NCBI RefSeq assembly: GCF_001435445.1
Contig: NZ_AZDH01000017.1
Coordinates: 62,001-126,000 of the forward strand
DNA from: Companilactobacillus kimchii DSM 13961 = JCM 10707
GTDB lineage: Bacteria; Bacillota; Bacilli; Lactobacillales; Lactobacillaceae
Length of the DNA stretch: 64,000 bases
Direction of reading: 5' to 3'
Part shown: one piece after another, positions 1-7,976 of the stretch
How the letters are laid out: each line of letters starts with the position of its first letter
Numbering within the stretch: the first letter of the stretch is position 1
Position numbers and translations under genes: made by a program
The notes under the pieces: generated by a model
The model's input: only the letters and a program-made list of their open reading frames with translations
Databases searched by the model: none
Told to the model about the DNA's origin: nothing

Positions 1-524
1 TTCAAAAAGGTGAATCATATATCTATCCTCTATCGACTATTGGGACGCATGTTTCTGTGTCACCTAATCAACAAACTGGCCGTCGAACTCCCTTAGAAAC
101 TCGTGGTAATATTGCTTTATTTGGAACGTTTGGGTATGAATTGAATCTATTGGATTTGTCGGAATCAGAATTAGAAATAGTTAAAGGACAAATCAAGCTT
201 CAAAAGAGATATGCAGATTTAATTGCTATGGGTGATTTTTACCGTTTAAGAACGCATTTAAATAGTACCGATGCATGGATGATTGTTTCTCAAGATAAAA
301 ATCGAGCTTTAGTTTGTTATTTTAAAGGATTAAGTCATCCAAATATGGGATACGATCAGGTTAAACTTTACGGTTTAAACGATGAAATTAGATATTCGAT
401 AAATGATGCATACTGTTTGTATGGTGATGAATTAATGAATATTGGTTTGCCGTTAGAATATTCATTTAATAGCAGTGAAATGTGCGACTTTGACACTAAG
501 TTATTTGAAATTAAGGCAAAATAA
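1..524 (+). CDS. Alpha-galactosidase (GH36), C-terminal part only
   Basis: The reading frame is open from the left edge (first full codon at base 3) and ends at TAA 522-524, so only about 173 C-terminal residues are visible. They contain the stretch GTHVSVSPNQQTGRRTPLE followed by RGNIALFGTFGYELNL, which I recognise as the conserved region near the end of the catalytic barrel of GH36 alpha-galactosidases; the remainder would be the C-terminal beta domain. The family releases terminal alpha-1,6-galactose from melibiose and raffinose-type sugars in the cytoplasm. The nucleophile and acid/base residues lie upstream of the window. A hairpin terminator follows directly. The family call is fairly secure; substrate range is not visible. 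Confidence 0.85.
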   Translation, partial: QKGESYIYPLSTIGTHVSVSPNQQTGRRTPLETRGNIALFGTFGYELNLLDLSESELEIVKGQIKLQKRYADLIAMGDFYRLRTHLNSTDAWMIVSQDKNRALVCYFKGLSHPNMGYDQVKLYGLNDEIRYSINDAYCLYGDELMNIGLPLEYSFNSSEMCDFDTKLFEIKAK

Positions 525-530
525 AAGATC

Positions 531-556
531 CGATATGAAGTTATATCGAATTTTTT
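531..556 (+). terminator. Rho-independent terminator after alpha-galactosidase
   Basis: Stem CGATAT / ATATCG with loop GAAGTT, followed by AA and a run of six T. It begins 7 bases after the alpha-galactosidase stop codon. Confidence 0.7.
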
Positions 557-632
557 GTTGTATATTATTGCAGCAAATTGATAGGTATAGTAGGCTTTTG
601 ATGATAAATGAAAGATATGCAAAGAGGAGAAT

Positions 633-947
633 ATGGAACAAGGTAAAGAGGTTACAATTCTAATGGACCAACTGAGTCAAACATATGCTGATCCTAAGGT
701 TAAAGCAGACTATTATCTAGCTAAATTGATTTTGAAATGTGCCAAAGTTTTGGATAAGACTAGTGACGTTAATCTGGTTTCGGCCGGATACAGTGTTAAT
801 ATAAACAGTTATGTTTTCTATTTGAGAACTCAAAAAAAGAGTCTTCCTAAATCTGCAGTTGATTTGTATTATTCGTGTAAAAATAATAAGGGAAAATATG
901 ATCCCTCAGAGCTTGATATTTACTTTAGTATGATGAGATTCTATTAG
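633..947 (+). CDS. Putative bacteriocin immunity protein (enterocin A-immunity type)
   Basis: This is a 104-residue, probably all-helical cytoplasmic protein with no signal peptide. The ATG at 633 follows a good ribosome site (AGAGGAG). The body (LSQTYADPKVKADYYLAKLILKC split around residues 14-37, then a Lys/Tyr-rich C-terminal half) resembles small immunity proteins of the class IIa bacteriocin (EntA_Immun) family, which form four-helix bundles and protect the cell from pediocin-like peptides. No bacteriocin precursor, leader peptidase or exporter lies nearby, so it would be an orphan immunity gene, which is common in lactobacilli. The last 4 bases overlap the convergent ROK regulator gene. 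Family assignment is tentative and rests on size and overall pattern only. Confidence 0.45.
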   Translation: MEQGKEVTILMDQLSQTYADPKVKADYYLAKLILKCAKVLDKTSDVNLVSAGYSVNINSYVFYLRTQKKSLPKSAVDLYYSCKNNKGKYDPSELDIYFSMMRFY

Positions 948-1939
948 ATATTTTTAATTATTTTTTCAAAAATCTTTTCTCTACCGTAATTTATTAAGCC
1001 GTTTCGATAGGCTTGATCAATGTTCTTATCAAAATCAATTGTGGTTTCTGATATCTGATGAATTCGACCATGCAAAACCTTTAATAGTTTATTCTTATCA
1101 ATTTTTCTATCTGGAGCGAAGACCACTATTCTATCGGGATCTAACAAAGCAATCATGGTTTGAAGATCATTTAATAAATATTTTTCGAAAACATCTTGTT
1201 TCATTGGGTAGTGAGTATTTTTGTAGGATGGTCCCAAAGATATTTCTCCAGCTGCCCCTGATTTACCTAAAACAAGATTACCGGAGATTAATAAGCCAAC
1301 TCCCGGAGCATAGTTTTTGGGATAGTAAATTCCGACGATATTGTCTTCTTGATTATTTTTAAGGATGCCAAGTACCATAGCGTTAACGTCATTAATTACT
1401 TTGGCGGTAATATTAGTGTGCTCAAAAAGATACTGTTCCAAATTTACTTCGGATAATCCGGGTACGTCGCTCAGAATCATTTTTTGAGTTGACTCTACAC
1501 CGGAGGTTCCAATGATAATTAATTCTGGTATTATTTTTTGTTCCTGTAACATCTTTTCGATCGATTGTAATAGATCTTCGGGATGTACAATTTCTACTTG
1601 TAAATTATTATTAGAAATAGTGTCTCCATTTAAATTGATGATTTCCAATTTTGCTATCATTCTCTGCTTTACTTCTAAGATACGAATGGTTAATAAGTTA
1701 AAATTTTTGCTATTAATAGTATATTGTATTGCACGTCTACCACCAGTTGAAACTTTCTGCGAACTACTAATGATAATTTCTTTTTCTGTAAGTATTTTAA
1801 TAAGTTTATTAACGCTGACGACACTTAAACCGGTGCTATCGGCTATTTTTTTTGATGAAAGAGATCCATTTTGAATGATAGTTTGAATAATAATATTAAA
1901 ATTTCTTTCCCGCATAAGTTCAGGAATATTTTTATTCAT
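944..1939 (-). CDS. ROK-family transcriptional regulator (NagC/XylR type)
   Basis: A 331-residue protein with an N-terminal winged helix-turn-helix (about residues 10-65, including SKKIADSTGLSVVSVNKLIK) and a C-terminal ROK fold (GVGLLISGNLVLGKSGAAGE near residue 215). Members bind sugars or sugar phosphates and repress carbohydrate genes. The usual ROK zinc motif CxCGxxGC is absent: no cysteines follow the AAGE stretch. The protein is also somewhat shorter than typical XylR/NagC (about 380-400), so it probably acts only as a sensor/repressor and not as a kinase. It is convergent with the immunity gene (4-base overlap) and divergent from the glyoxalase-fold gene. A palindrome-like site just upstream (1971-1989) may be its own operator. 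Confidence 0.85.
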   Translation of the reverse strand: MNKNIPELMRERNFNIIIQTIIQNGSLSSKKIADSTGLSVVSVNKLIKILTEKEIIISSSQKVSTGGRRAIQYTINSKNFNLLTIRILEVKQRMIAKLEIINLNGDTISNNNLQVEIVHPEDLLQSIEKMLQEQKIIPELIIIGTSGVESTQKMILSDVPGLSEVNLEQYLFEHTNITAKVINDVNAMVLGILKNNQEDNIVGIYYPKNYAPGVGLLISGNLVLGKSGAAGEISLGPSYKNTHYPMKQDVFEKYLLNDLQTMIALLDPDRIVVFAPDRKIDKNKLLKVLHGRIHQISETTIDFDKNIDQAYRNGLINYGREKIFEKIIKNI

Positions 1940-1970
1940 GAATTTTTCTCCTTGGTTTCCTAGACAATTC

Positions 1971-2021
1971 TATACACCAATGGTATATTAATTTTGCAAC
2001 TTAGTAAACCTAGTTTATAAA
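1971..2021 (+). promoter_or_regulatory. Divergent promoter region with dyad, ROK gene / VOC gene
   Basis: An imperfect dyad TATACACCA-A-TGGTATATT (1971-1989, 7 of 9 positions symmetric) precedes a plus-strand promoter: TTGCAA at 1994-1999, 16-base spacer, TATAAA at 2016-2021. The promoter would serve the gene at 2054. The dyad lies between it and the ROK gene start and is a candidate operator; this is inference. Confidence 0.5.
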
Positions 2022-2053
2022 GTTAATTAAAAAGCCTTCTGGGGAGTAATAGT

Positions 2054-2437
2054 ATGAAAATTGAACATGTTGGACTTTTCGTTAATGATTTGGAAAAAAC
2101 AGTTTCATTCTATGAGAAATATTTTGGAGCAACAGCTTCTGAAAAATATCATAATGTTAAAACAACTTTTTCTTCACGATTTTTAACATTCGTTGACGGA
2201 GCTAGACTGGAAGTATGTACTCGTGAGGATTTGAATCAAGAAAAATTGGACGGATACCCATTGGGCTATATGCACCTTGCTATGTCACTAGGATCAAAAG
2301 AAAGGGTCGATGAAGTGTCTGCACAAATTGAAGCAGATGGCTATACTCATTTGAGTGGACCAAGAGTAACCGGCGATGGTTATTATGAAAGTGTCGTTCT
2401 CGATCCTGAAGGAAATCAAATTGAATTGACGGTTTAA
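2054..2437 (+). CDS. VOC/glyoxalase-fold metalloprotein
   Basis: A 127-residue single-copy vicinal-oxygen-chelate protein with an ATG after GGGGAG. It begins MKIEHVGLFVNDLEKTVSFY, the classic first beta-alpha unit, and has likely metal ligands His5, Glu53, His74 and Glu124 (in NQIELTV at the C-terminus), matching the H/E/H/E pattern of lactoylglutathione-lyase-like enzymes. Substrate cannot be read: members include glyoxalase I, thiol transferases and dioxygenases. It is transcribed alone and stops at a bidirectional terminator shared with the MFS gene on the other strand. Confidence 0.8.
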   Translation: MKIEHVGLFVNDLEKTVSFYEKYFGATASEKYHNVKTTFSSRFLTFVDGARLEVCTREDLNQEKLDGYPLGYMHLAMSLGSKERVDEVSAQIEADGYTHLSGPRVTGDGYYESVVLDPEGNQIELTV

Positions 2438-2450
2438 AATAATGGTATGA

Positions 2451-2487
2451 AAAAAAGGAAATGAGATTAATTCTCGTTTCCTTTTTT
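2451..2487. terminator. Bidirectional terminator between VOC gene and MFS gene
   Basis: Stem AAAAAAGGAAATGAG / CTCGTTTCCTTTTTT with loop ATTAATT, A-rich on the left and T-rich on the right so it can work both ways. Its right arm also encodes the last residues of the MFS protein on the minus strand. Confidence 0.8.
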
Positions 2488-3690
2488 AGGTAGAAAAAGA
2501 CAGGCAGCTGATAGAGCTAATAATATCATTGATACGATATAGGCTGAGGCCGGATTGATCAGATTGTAAATTAGAACGATACCGATGGCGCCTAAGGGCA
2601 TTGAAATAATTGAGACTGTATTCATTAAGCCGGTTAAACTACCAATAATTTCTTCATCGGCAGTTTTTAGTAATGCCGCAGTTAATTTGGGATTAGCTTG
2701 ACCCATACAGAAGCCACCAATAGCCACAGGAATAATAATGGCGATAAAACTTTTTAAGCTTAAGAGGTTAATATAGAATAATCCCCAAGCTATGATACAA
2801 GTGATCATAACAGACTTGAAAGACAAATTTTTGAACCATCCAGAATGTAGAACGCTTCCTAGAATTGTCCCAGCTACAAGAACGGTATTGATAATCAGCA
2901 CGCTAACACTGAAGGGTAGAGGTAATTTATCTCCTTGATCTACTAGATAAAGATTAATAACGGCATCTAGACTAGAACCGACAGCATTTATAAAGAAAAT
3001 ACTTCCCAGTAAAGCCCATGCGTTAGTGTCAGAACTTTTTTCGAGAGCCTGTTTCATTTGAGCCAAGAGTTTGTGAATGGAAGGTGCTTTATGTTTAACT
3101 TGTTCGACCTTGAGAGAATCGTAACCCCAAATTAGAATTATACCGGCGACCAAAAAGGTTAAGGCGTTGATATAACCGGCTAGTTGATAGTTATTCGTTA
3201 AAGCTAATAGACTGACACCAACAGCTTGACCGACAGTCTGCATAATGGTCAGGATACCTTGAGTGATACCCATGGCTTCTTCTTGAGATTCACGATCGAT
3301 CTTAGTTTGAATAATTGGCATACGTAAACCATTGCTGTACATACCGATGATATCTGAAAAAATATTGATTAAGATAATAATCATTAGTAGAAAGACTTGC
3401 TTTTGATTAATTAATTGAGCTAAAAGTATATAGAGTCCTGCTTGAATAAACTTGGTACTGGCTAACCAGACTCTTTTATTGGAAGTTCGGTCGGCAATTT
3501 GCCCAGTGATAATGCCGAGAACGCCAGGCATAACCGTCGCAACTGAAACAATGGAAACCATGATACTGGCGTTAGCAAAGCCACGTGCATAGGTTAGTAA
3601 AATAATATTGAATAGGCTAGTACCGATAGTTTCAAAAAAGTCAGCACCAGTTAAGGTCATAAAAGCTTGATTCCTAACTAAATTTTTCAT
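2467..3690 (-). CDS. MFS transporter (12 predicted membrane segments)
   Basis: A 407-residue integral membrane protein with about twelve hydrophobic segments and a central cytoplasmic loop near residues 195-215 (VEQVKHKAPSIHKLLAQMK). A degenerate motif A is seen in the 2-3 loop (GQIADRTSNKRVWLAS). It fits the drug-exporter side of the major facilitator superfamily, related to the macrolide-exporter (MefA-like) group, but the substrate is unknown. The gene is divergent from a helix-turn-helix protein at 3804, a typical exporter/regulator pair, and its C-terminal codons overlap a bidirectional terminator. Confidence 0.8.
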   Translation of the reverse strand: MKNLVRNQAFMTLTGADFFETIGTSLFNIILLTYARGFANASIMVSIVSVATVMPGVLGIITGQIADRTSNKRVWLASTKFIQAGLYILLAQLINQKQVFLLMIIILINIFSDIIGMYSNGLRMPIIQTKIDRESQEEAMGITQGILTIMQTVGQAVGVSLLALTNNYQLAGYINALTFLVAGIILIWGYDSLKVEQVKHKAPSIHKLLAQMKQALEKSSDTNAWALLGSIFFINAVGSSLDAVINLYLVDQGDKLPLPFSVSVLIINTVLVAGTILGSVLHSGWFKNLSFKSVMITCIIAWGLFYINLLSLKSFIAIIIPVAIGGFCMGQANPKLTAALLKTADEEIIGSLTGLMNTVSIISMPLGAIGIVLIYNLINPASAYIVSMILLALSAACLFLPKKGNEN

Positions 3691-3719
3691 ATTATCACGT
3701 CCGTATAAAATTATTTACG

Positions 3720-3776
3720 TTTAAATTAATTTAAATGATAAATGAATTTTAATTGTTTGATTTCAATTTGTCAAAC
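3720..3776. promoter_or_regulatory. Divergent intergenic region with two dyads
   Basis: Between the MFS gene and the HTH gene lie a 16-base perfect AT palindrome TTTAAATTAATTTAAA (3720-3735) and a second dyad GTTTGA-N10-TCAAAC (3755-3760 / 3771-3776). The second has more information content and is a candidate operator for the HTH protein. The AT-only palindrome could be chance. Confidence 0.35.
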
Positions 3777-3803
3777 ATTTATGCTGATAAAGAGGTGAAA
3801 ATA

Positions 3804-4370
3804 ATGTCCAAAGTCACAGTAGATCAATTTGCCAAATTAATGGTCGACGACAAAGTTGGCAAAATCTTGAAAGCCACTAAAGTCGAAGAGGGACTAACTC
3901 CCAAACAAATTTCAAAGGCCACTAAAATCCCCAATAATCAGCTATATTACACATTGAACAAGATGATGGATGCTGATCTTTTAAAAATCGTTAAACAAGA
4001 AAAGATCAAGAATTTAACTGAGAATTATTACTCTAGTTTGTTTTTAAATCAAAAAACAAAATATATTGCGGATGACGATGATAATGTTTTAAATTTCTCA
4101 GATGATTGGATCAAAGAGCACGCTGAACAAACACTTCAATTAGTAATGTTGCAACATCATGAATTCATTAGTGCCTTGAGGGAAACAATTAACAATGGAA
4201 ACGATGAAGACAATACTACTTCAGCGCATGGGGAAATAGATTTATCTCCAGAAGGTGAAAAGAAGGTCATGTCAGATTTATTCAAGGTATTAAATAACGC
4301 CGAAAAAAATGACCCTAATCCCGATTCAAAAAATAAACGTCACGTTAAGATTCAATTGGAAAAATGGTAG
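3804..4370 (+). CDS. Helix-turn-helix regulator, ArsR/TrmB-like N-terminus
   Basis: The start is taken at ATG 3804, which follows AAAGAGGTG; an in-frame start at 3753 lacks a ribosome site. The 188-residue protein has a winged-helix region at about residues 10-75 (LTPKQISKATKIPNNQLYYT, then a wing) and an acidic, hydrophilic C-terminal half of unknown role. Such proteins commonly control an adjacent exporter, and both the divergent MFS gene and the downstream regulator/MFS pair are candidates. It is followed after 57 bases by a second small ArsR-type gene in the same direction. DNA binding is likely; the ligand is unknown. Confidence 0.7.
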   Translation: MSKVTVDQFAKLMVDDKVGKILKATKVEEGLTPKQISKATKIPNNQLYYTLNKMMDADLLKIVKQEKIKNLTENYYSSLFLNQKTKYIADDDDNVLNFSDDWIKEHAEQTLQLVMLQHHEFISALRETINNGNDEDNTTSAHGEIDLSPEGEKKVMSDLFKVLNNAEKNDPNPDSKNKRHVKIQLEKW

Positions 4371-4427
4371 ACAAAATTTTGAGTCAACATATTGAATTGT
4401 TAATTAAATCTCAAGTAAAATAACAAT

Positions 4428-4724
4428 ATGGTAAATACTAAATTGAGAAAACAAATAGATGAGAAACAGGTCAAAATCTTTAAAGCTCTAGCTGATCCGA
4501 TTCGTTTAGAAATTATTGAATATCTAAAACATACTGATCACGAGATAGCCTGTGGTGAAGTTGGAAAAGCGGTCAATATCAGTAAGACTTCTGGCTCGTA
4601 TCATTTCAAGTTATTGGAATCTGCAGGGCTAATTAACACGCGATGGGAAGCTCGTGAAAAATATGTTACTTTGAACGAAAGTACGTTTGATAAATATGTG
4701 ACTGATTTCTATCAGAATATTTAA
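4428..4724 (+). CDS. ArsR-family transcriptional regulator
   Basis: A 98-residue compact winged-helix protein. Residues about 15-80 carry the ArsR core: ALADPIRLEIIEYLK, the recognition region VNISKTSGSYHFKLLESAGL, then a wing TRWEAREKYVTL. There is no cysteine pair of the metal-sensing CxC type; the single Cys (in HEIACGEV) suggests a non-metal or redox ligand. The ribosome site before ATG 4428 is weak, so it may be coupled to the upstream HTH gene. The palindrome at 4846-4871 just downstream, over the start of the next promoter, is a plausible binding site for it. Confidence 0.85.
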   Translation: MVNTKLRKQIDEKQVKIFKALADPIRLEIIEYLKHTDHEIACGEVGKAVNISKTSGSYHFKLLESAGLINTRWEAREKYVTLNESTFDKYVTDFYQNI

Positions 4725-4777
4725 ATATTTATCCTAAATGGTTGAACCCATTGGTATCTTTGAATTATTCAAAAAAT

Positions 4778-4802
4778 GACGTTTTAACGACGTCTTTTTT
4801 TT
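4778..4802 (+). terminator. Rho-independent terminator after ArsR gene
   Basis: Stem GACGT / ACGTC with loop TTTAACG followed by eight T. Confidence 0.75.
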
Positions 4803-4814
4803 ATGCAGTTTTTA

Positions 4815-4871
4815 TTGTCACAGATTTTACTGAATGATAATGTTTAATAGTTCAAAAATATTTGAACTATT
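4815..4871 (+). promoter_or_regulatory. Promoter with 26-base operator palindrome for the DHA2 exporter
   Basis: A promoter TTGTCA (4815-4820), 17-base spacer, TAATGT (4838-4843) is followed at once by a perfect palindrome with 11-base arms, AATAGTTCAAA-AATA-TTTGAACTATT (4846-4871). The dyad would cover the transcription start, the classic position for repression. The most likely ligand is the product of 4428-4724 or 3804-4370. Confidence 0.7.
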
Positions 4872-4898
4872 TTAAAATACTGAACAGAGGAGATTCAA

Positions 4899-6272
4899 AT
4901 GGAAGCAACCGCGGATAAAAAAGTTAGTTCCACCTGGATTTTAATATTAACGTCACTAGGATTTTTCATGTCGATGATGGATTCAATGATCGTCACGACA
5001 GCTTCAACTGCAATTAGAACAGATTTTCATATTTCAGTGAATACCTTGCAGTGGGCTTTGAACGCCTACAATATAACAATTGGTGCTGTATTGCTGGTTG
5101 GTGTTTCTCTGGGTGAAAGAATTGGTCGCCGAAAAATTTATAATATCGGTATTTTCATCTTCACTTTAGGTTCAGTTTTTTGTGCATTATCTAATAATAT
5201 TACTGTGTTGATTATTGCTCGAATAATTGAGGGAATCGGTGCCTCAGTCATGACGCCGATGTCTATGGCAATTTTAACCCATGCATTGTCAGCTTCAGAG
5301 CGTGGTAAAGCATTGGGAATTTGGAGTGGAATTGGAGGTTTAGCACTAATCGTTGGACCATCATTGGGTGGCTTGATTGTCGCCAAACTAGCTTGGCAAT
5401 GGATTTTTTGGATCAATGTTCCTATTGGAATAGTCGCAATTTATTTATCAAAACGAATATTGCCAGAAAGTATCGGTAATAGTGACAAAATTGGACTAGT
5501 GGACTCCTTATTAGTCATTTTCGCTTTAGCTGGTATTATCTGGTCCTTGTCAGAAATAACTGCTGCCAGTTCAAAAATTATATCAGTGTTGGTTGGTATT
5601 TTAAGTTTAGTCTTAGAAAGTTGGGTTATCATTCGTCAAAAAAATGAATCTAAACCGATGATTCCTTTAAAATATTTTCGTTCAAAGGTGTTTACTGGTG
5701 GGAACGTGGCAACTCTTATGTTGTATGCAGCAATGTATGGCGTGGTATTTTTCTTACCACAATTTCTTCAGGTTGTCGGTCGGGCCAATTCTCTAAATGC
5801 GGGATTAGAAATTTTACCCTGGACTGGAGCTTTAGTTGTGGTAGCCCCTTTTGCTGGTAAAACAGTAGATAAATTTGGAGAAAAACTGATAGCAACTTTG
5901 GGACTTATCTTGCAAGGAATAGGATACTTATTACTTTCAATTTTGGTTACTGAACGGAGCTCATATTTAATCATGATAATTCCGTTGGCGTTGGCTGGTA
6001 TAGGACTCTCAATGGCAGGACCAGCCTTACAAAAATCTGTTTTAGGAGCAGTTGATCCTACATCTATTGGTAAAGCATCGGGAATTTATAATGTTTTCCG
6101 TTTGATGGGTGGTGCCGTAGGAACCACTGTTTCAGTAATTGTATTTTATAGATTTGGCAATACTATAGATGTTAGTTCATTTACCAATGGTTTTCGTGCC
6201 GCCATGATGTGTGCTGGTTTGATGTCACTTATGGGTATTCTATTCTCGCTTTGGGTCAAGGATAATAATTGA
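4899..6272 (+). CDS. MFS drug exporter, DHA2 (14-segment EmrB/QacA) family
   Basis: A 457-residue membrane protein with about 14 hydrophobic segments. Motif A is visible after segment 2 (GVSLGERIGRRKIYN, about residues 68-82) and the antiporter motif C around GPSLGGLIVAKLAWQW. Asp in MDSMIVTTAST of segment 1 is the typical DHA2 proton-coupling position. The family exports cationic or lipophilic drugs in exchange for protons. The ribosome site GAGGAG precedes ATG 4899. Expression is probably controlled at the palindrome overlapping its promoter, and the gene ends at a strong bidirectional terminator. Confidence 0.88.
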   Translation: MEATADKKVSSTWILILTSLGFFMSMMDSMIVTTASTAIRTDFHISVNTLQWALNAYNITIGAVLLVGVSLGERIGRRKIYNIGIFIFTLGSVFCALSNNITVLIIARIIEGIGASVMTPMSMAILTHALSASERGKALGIWSGIGGLALIVGPSLGGLIVAKLAWQWIFWINVPIGIVAIYLSKRILPESIGNSDKIGLVDSLLVIFALAGIIWSLSEITAASSKIISVLVGILSLVLESWVIIRQKNESKPMIPLKYFRSKVFTGGNVATLMLYAAMYGVVFFLPQFLQVVGRANSLNAGLEILPWTGALVVVAPFAGKTVDKFGEKLIATLGLILQGIGYLLLSILVTERSSYLIMIIPLALAGIGLSMAGPALQKSVLGAVDPTSIGKASGIYNVFRLMGGAVGTTVSVIVFYRFGNTIDVSSFTNGFRAAMMCAGLMSLMGILFSLWVKDNN

Positions 6273-6277
6273 AATAA

Positions 6278-6309
6278 AAAACTTCCGAGTATACTGGCCC
6301 GGAAGTTTT
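6278..6309. terminator. Bidirectional terminator between exporter and lipoprotein genes
   Basis: Perfect 10-base stem AAAACTTCCG / CGGAAGTTTT, A-rich on one side and T-rich on the other. It serves the exporter on the plus strand and the lipoprotein gene on the minus strand. Confidence 0.8.
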
Positions 6310-6319
6310 GTTATAGATA

Positions 6320-7090
6320 TTAATTATTATATTCTTGATTTATTTCATCAGTCATACTTTTTTCAATGATGATTGGGGATGCATCTTGTTTATTCTTAAT
6401 CAAAGAATTATTCAAAACAAATTCTTTAGCACCAGGTTCTTTGACCCAGAAATGAATGTTAGTCATGACCGGTTGGAAAGTGGTGTCTTCTTTAAAACTA
6501 TTTTCATCCAAATGTTCATAGCTAGAATAGTATGGCCAATCAACACTTTGAATGGCAAGAATAATTTCGGAACCAATTTTAGGTAAGGGGGCGTTATCGT
6601 CCTGTACTAATACGGGATGATCGAATTTCTTAATTCCCTTGTCTGTAAATGAAAAACTATTATCTTTAGAAGTTATACCACCCCAGAAGACAAGATTGAT
6701 TATTTTTTTGTTCAGCTTGTTACTACCACCGATCACTTGATCTACTTTGACTTCACCACGTGTAAAAACTGGTGGTAATTCTGAAGCAGAGTGTTTTTTA
6801 TTAATAACTTTGCCTAAATTGAGTACCTTTGCCTTGATAACCCAAGTTTCTGAATTAACTTTCTTAAAGTCGGCGACTGAATGAACACTACCGGCGTAGT
6901 CGTCAGAATATTGTGAATTATGAACTACGGCTAGGTCCTTAGTTTGCTGATCCCATTTCTTTGAATTGACCGCTATCTGTTGGCTTTCAGATAACTTTTG
7001 TGGTTCTGATACTTTGGTTCTTTTACTTGAGCAAGCACTAAGTGGAAAGATGATTGCTAGAAGCATAATTAGTAGCAAAGATTTTTTCAT
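6320..7090 (-). CDS. Secreted lipoprotein of unknown function
   Basis: A 256-residue protein with a clear lipoprotein signal: positively charged start MKKS, hydrophobic core, and lipobox LSAC with the lipidated Cys at residue 20, followed by a Ser/Lys-rich linker. The mature part (from about residue 45) is soluble, with mixed alpha/beta pattern and no catalytic motif I recognise; stretches such as VIKAKVLNLGKVINKK and EIILAIQSVDWPYY suggest a beta-rich domain. It should sit on the outer face of the membrane. It is monocistronic, convergent with the exporter. I cannot assign a family. Confidence 0.75.
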   Translation of the reverse strand: MKKSLLLIMLLAIIFPLSACSSKRTKVSEPQKLSESQQIAVNSKKWDQQTKDLAVVHNSQYSDDYAGSVHSVADFKKVNSETWVIKAKVLNLGKVINKKHSASELPPVFTRGEVKVDQVIGGSNKLNKKIINLVFWGGITSKDNSFSFTDKGIKKFDHPVLVQDDNAPLPKIGSEIILAIQSVDWPYYSSYEHLDENSFKEDTTFQPVMTNIHFWVKEPGAKEFVLNNSLIKNKQDASPIIIEKSMTDEINQEYNN

Positions 7091-7225
7091 GTATTTCTCC
7101 TTAAGTAATAATATTTAAAGTATTACTTAGGTAAAAACCTCTAGCAACAAAAAAAGGTAAAAATTTTTATTCGTTAGGTTATATATAAAGATATTTGTAT
7201 TGGACTTTGAAAACAATACAAAACA

Positions 7226-7270
7226 AATAGGATGTAAGTTTGATTAAGTTCAAATTTACATCCTATTTTT
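7226..7270 (-). terminator. Terminator for acetyltransferase gene (both orientations possible)
   Basis: Long dyad: AATAGGATGTAA ... TTACATCCTATT with an inner paired part GTTTGA / TTCAAA. It lies 9 bases past the acetyltransferase stop on the minus strand. Confidence 0.75.
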
Positions 7271-7278
7271 ATACAAAT

Positions 7279-7812
7279 TTATAGATTCAATTCAAAAGCC
7301 AAGCGAGCATTGTCCTCATGATTAGCAGCGGGTTCACTAACATAAATTTTTCCACGATGAACGTAACCGGTACTAGTAGCCAAGTGTTGCATTCTCTTGT
7401 TTAATTTGTGAGTATCGATTCTAAAGTTATGAATGCCATTTTGATAAGATTGACTGATAAGATTAGAAATAAAAATTTTACCTAAGTGTTGACCAACAAA
7501 ATCACTACTGATAGCGATACGATGAATAGTTGCGTAAGGGTCAGTATTGTTTTCCCATTGACCATCAGTAATTTCACGGTAGTTAGGATCATCAGCAACA
7601 ATTAAGGTTGCTGTACCAGCAATTTTGTTATCAACCATTAAGACCCAACATTGTTGAGCCATAATGTCATTTTTTAAAGTGGTGGTATCAGGATAACCAC
7701 TTTGCCATTGAGGACTGCCATCTGCTTTTAACATTACTTGAGCTTGACTAATAATATTCATTATTTCGTTTAAATCTGTAATTTGTGCACGTTTGATATA
7801 AATTGAGCTCAT
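7279..7812 (-). CDS. GNAT-family N-acetyltransferase
   Basis: A 177-residue GNAT fold protein. The acetyl-CoA pyrophosphate loop is visible in RIAISSDFVGQHLGKIFI (about residues 96-113, RxxGxG/A-like GQHLGK), preceded by the beta strand ending ATIHRIAI, and followed by IHNFRIDTHKLNKRMQHLA, in which N-K-R-M-Q is the typical motif B region. The acceptor is unknown; many relatives are annotated only as acetyltransferases. It appears monocistronic, with its own terminator. Confidence 0.85.
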   Translation of the reverse strand: MSSIYIKRAQITDLNEIMNIISQAQVMLKADGSPQWQSGYPDTTTLKNDIMAQQCWVLMVDNKIAGTATLIVADDPNYREITDGQWENNTDPYATIHRIAISSDFVGQHLGKIFISNLISQSYQNGIHNFRIDTHKLNKRMQHLATSTGYVHRGKIYVSEPAANHEDNARLAFELNL

Positions 7813-7904
7813 TTTTGGCCCTCCGTATAAATAAGATAATTTAATTTTATCACTTTAATTTTTCTTGACGATATTTCGATGAAATTTTAGGTGTAGGTAA
7901 GCAA

Positions 7905-7932
7905 CTGGATTTTGAATTGACCATGGTATAAT
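7905..7932 (+). promoter_or_regulatory. Extended -10 promoter of the tex gene
   Basis: TGGTATAAT (7924-7932) is an extended -10 element, with a weak -35 CTGGAT at 7905-7910 (16-base spacer). A transcript would start near 7939, which rules out the in-frame TTG at 7932 as the tex start and supports ATG 7977. Confidence 0.65.
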
Positions 7933-7976
7933 TGAAGACGCGTTTAATCCAAGTAGTTACAACAATGGAGGATCAC

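Noticed and set aside
1039-1874. Long frames antisense to the ROK gene
   Set aside because: They lack ribosome sites and their products are Ile/Phe/Ser-rich, as expected for shadows of an AT-rich coding strand.
3720-3735. TTTAAATTAATTTAAA palindrome as a firm operator
   Set aside because: It consists only of A and T in an AT-rich gap, so chance is a sufficient explanation.
7932-7976. Earlier TTG start for tex
   Set aside because: It overlaps the -10 box TATAAT of the tex promoter.
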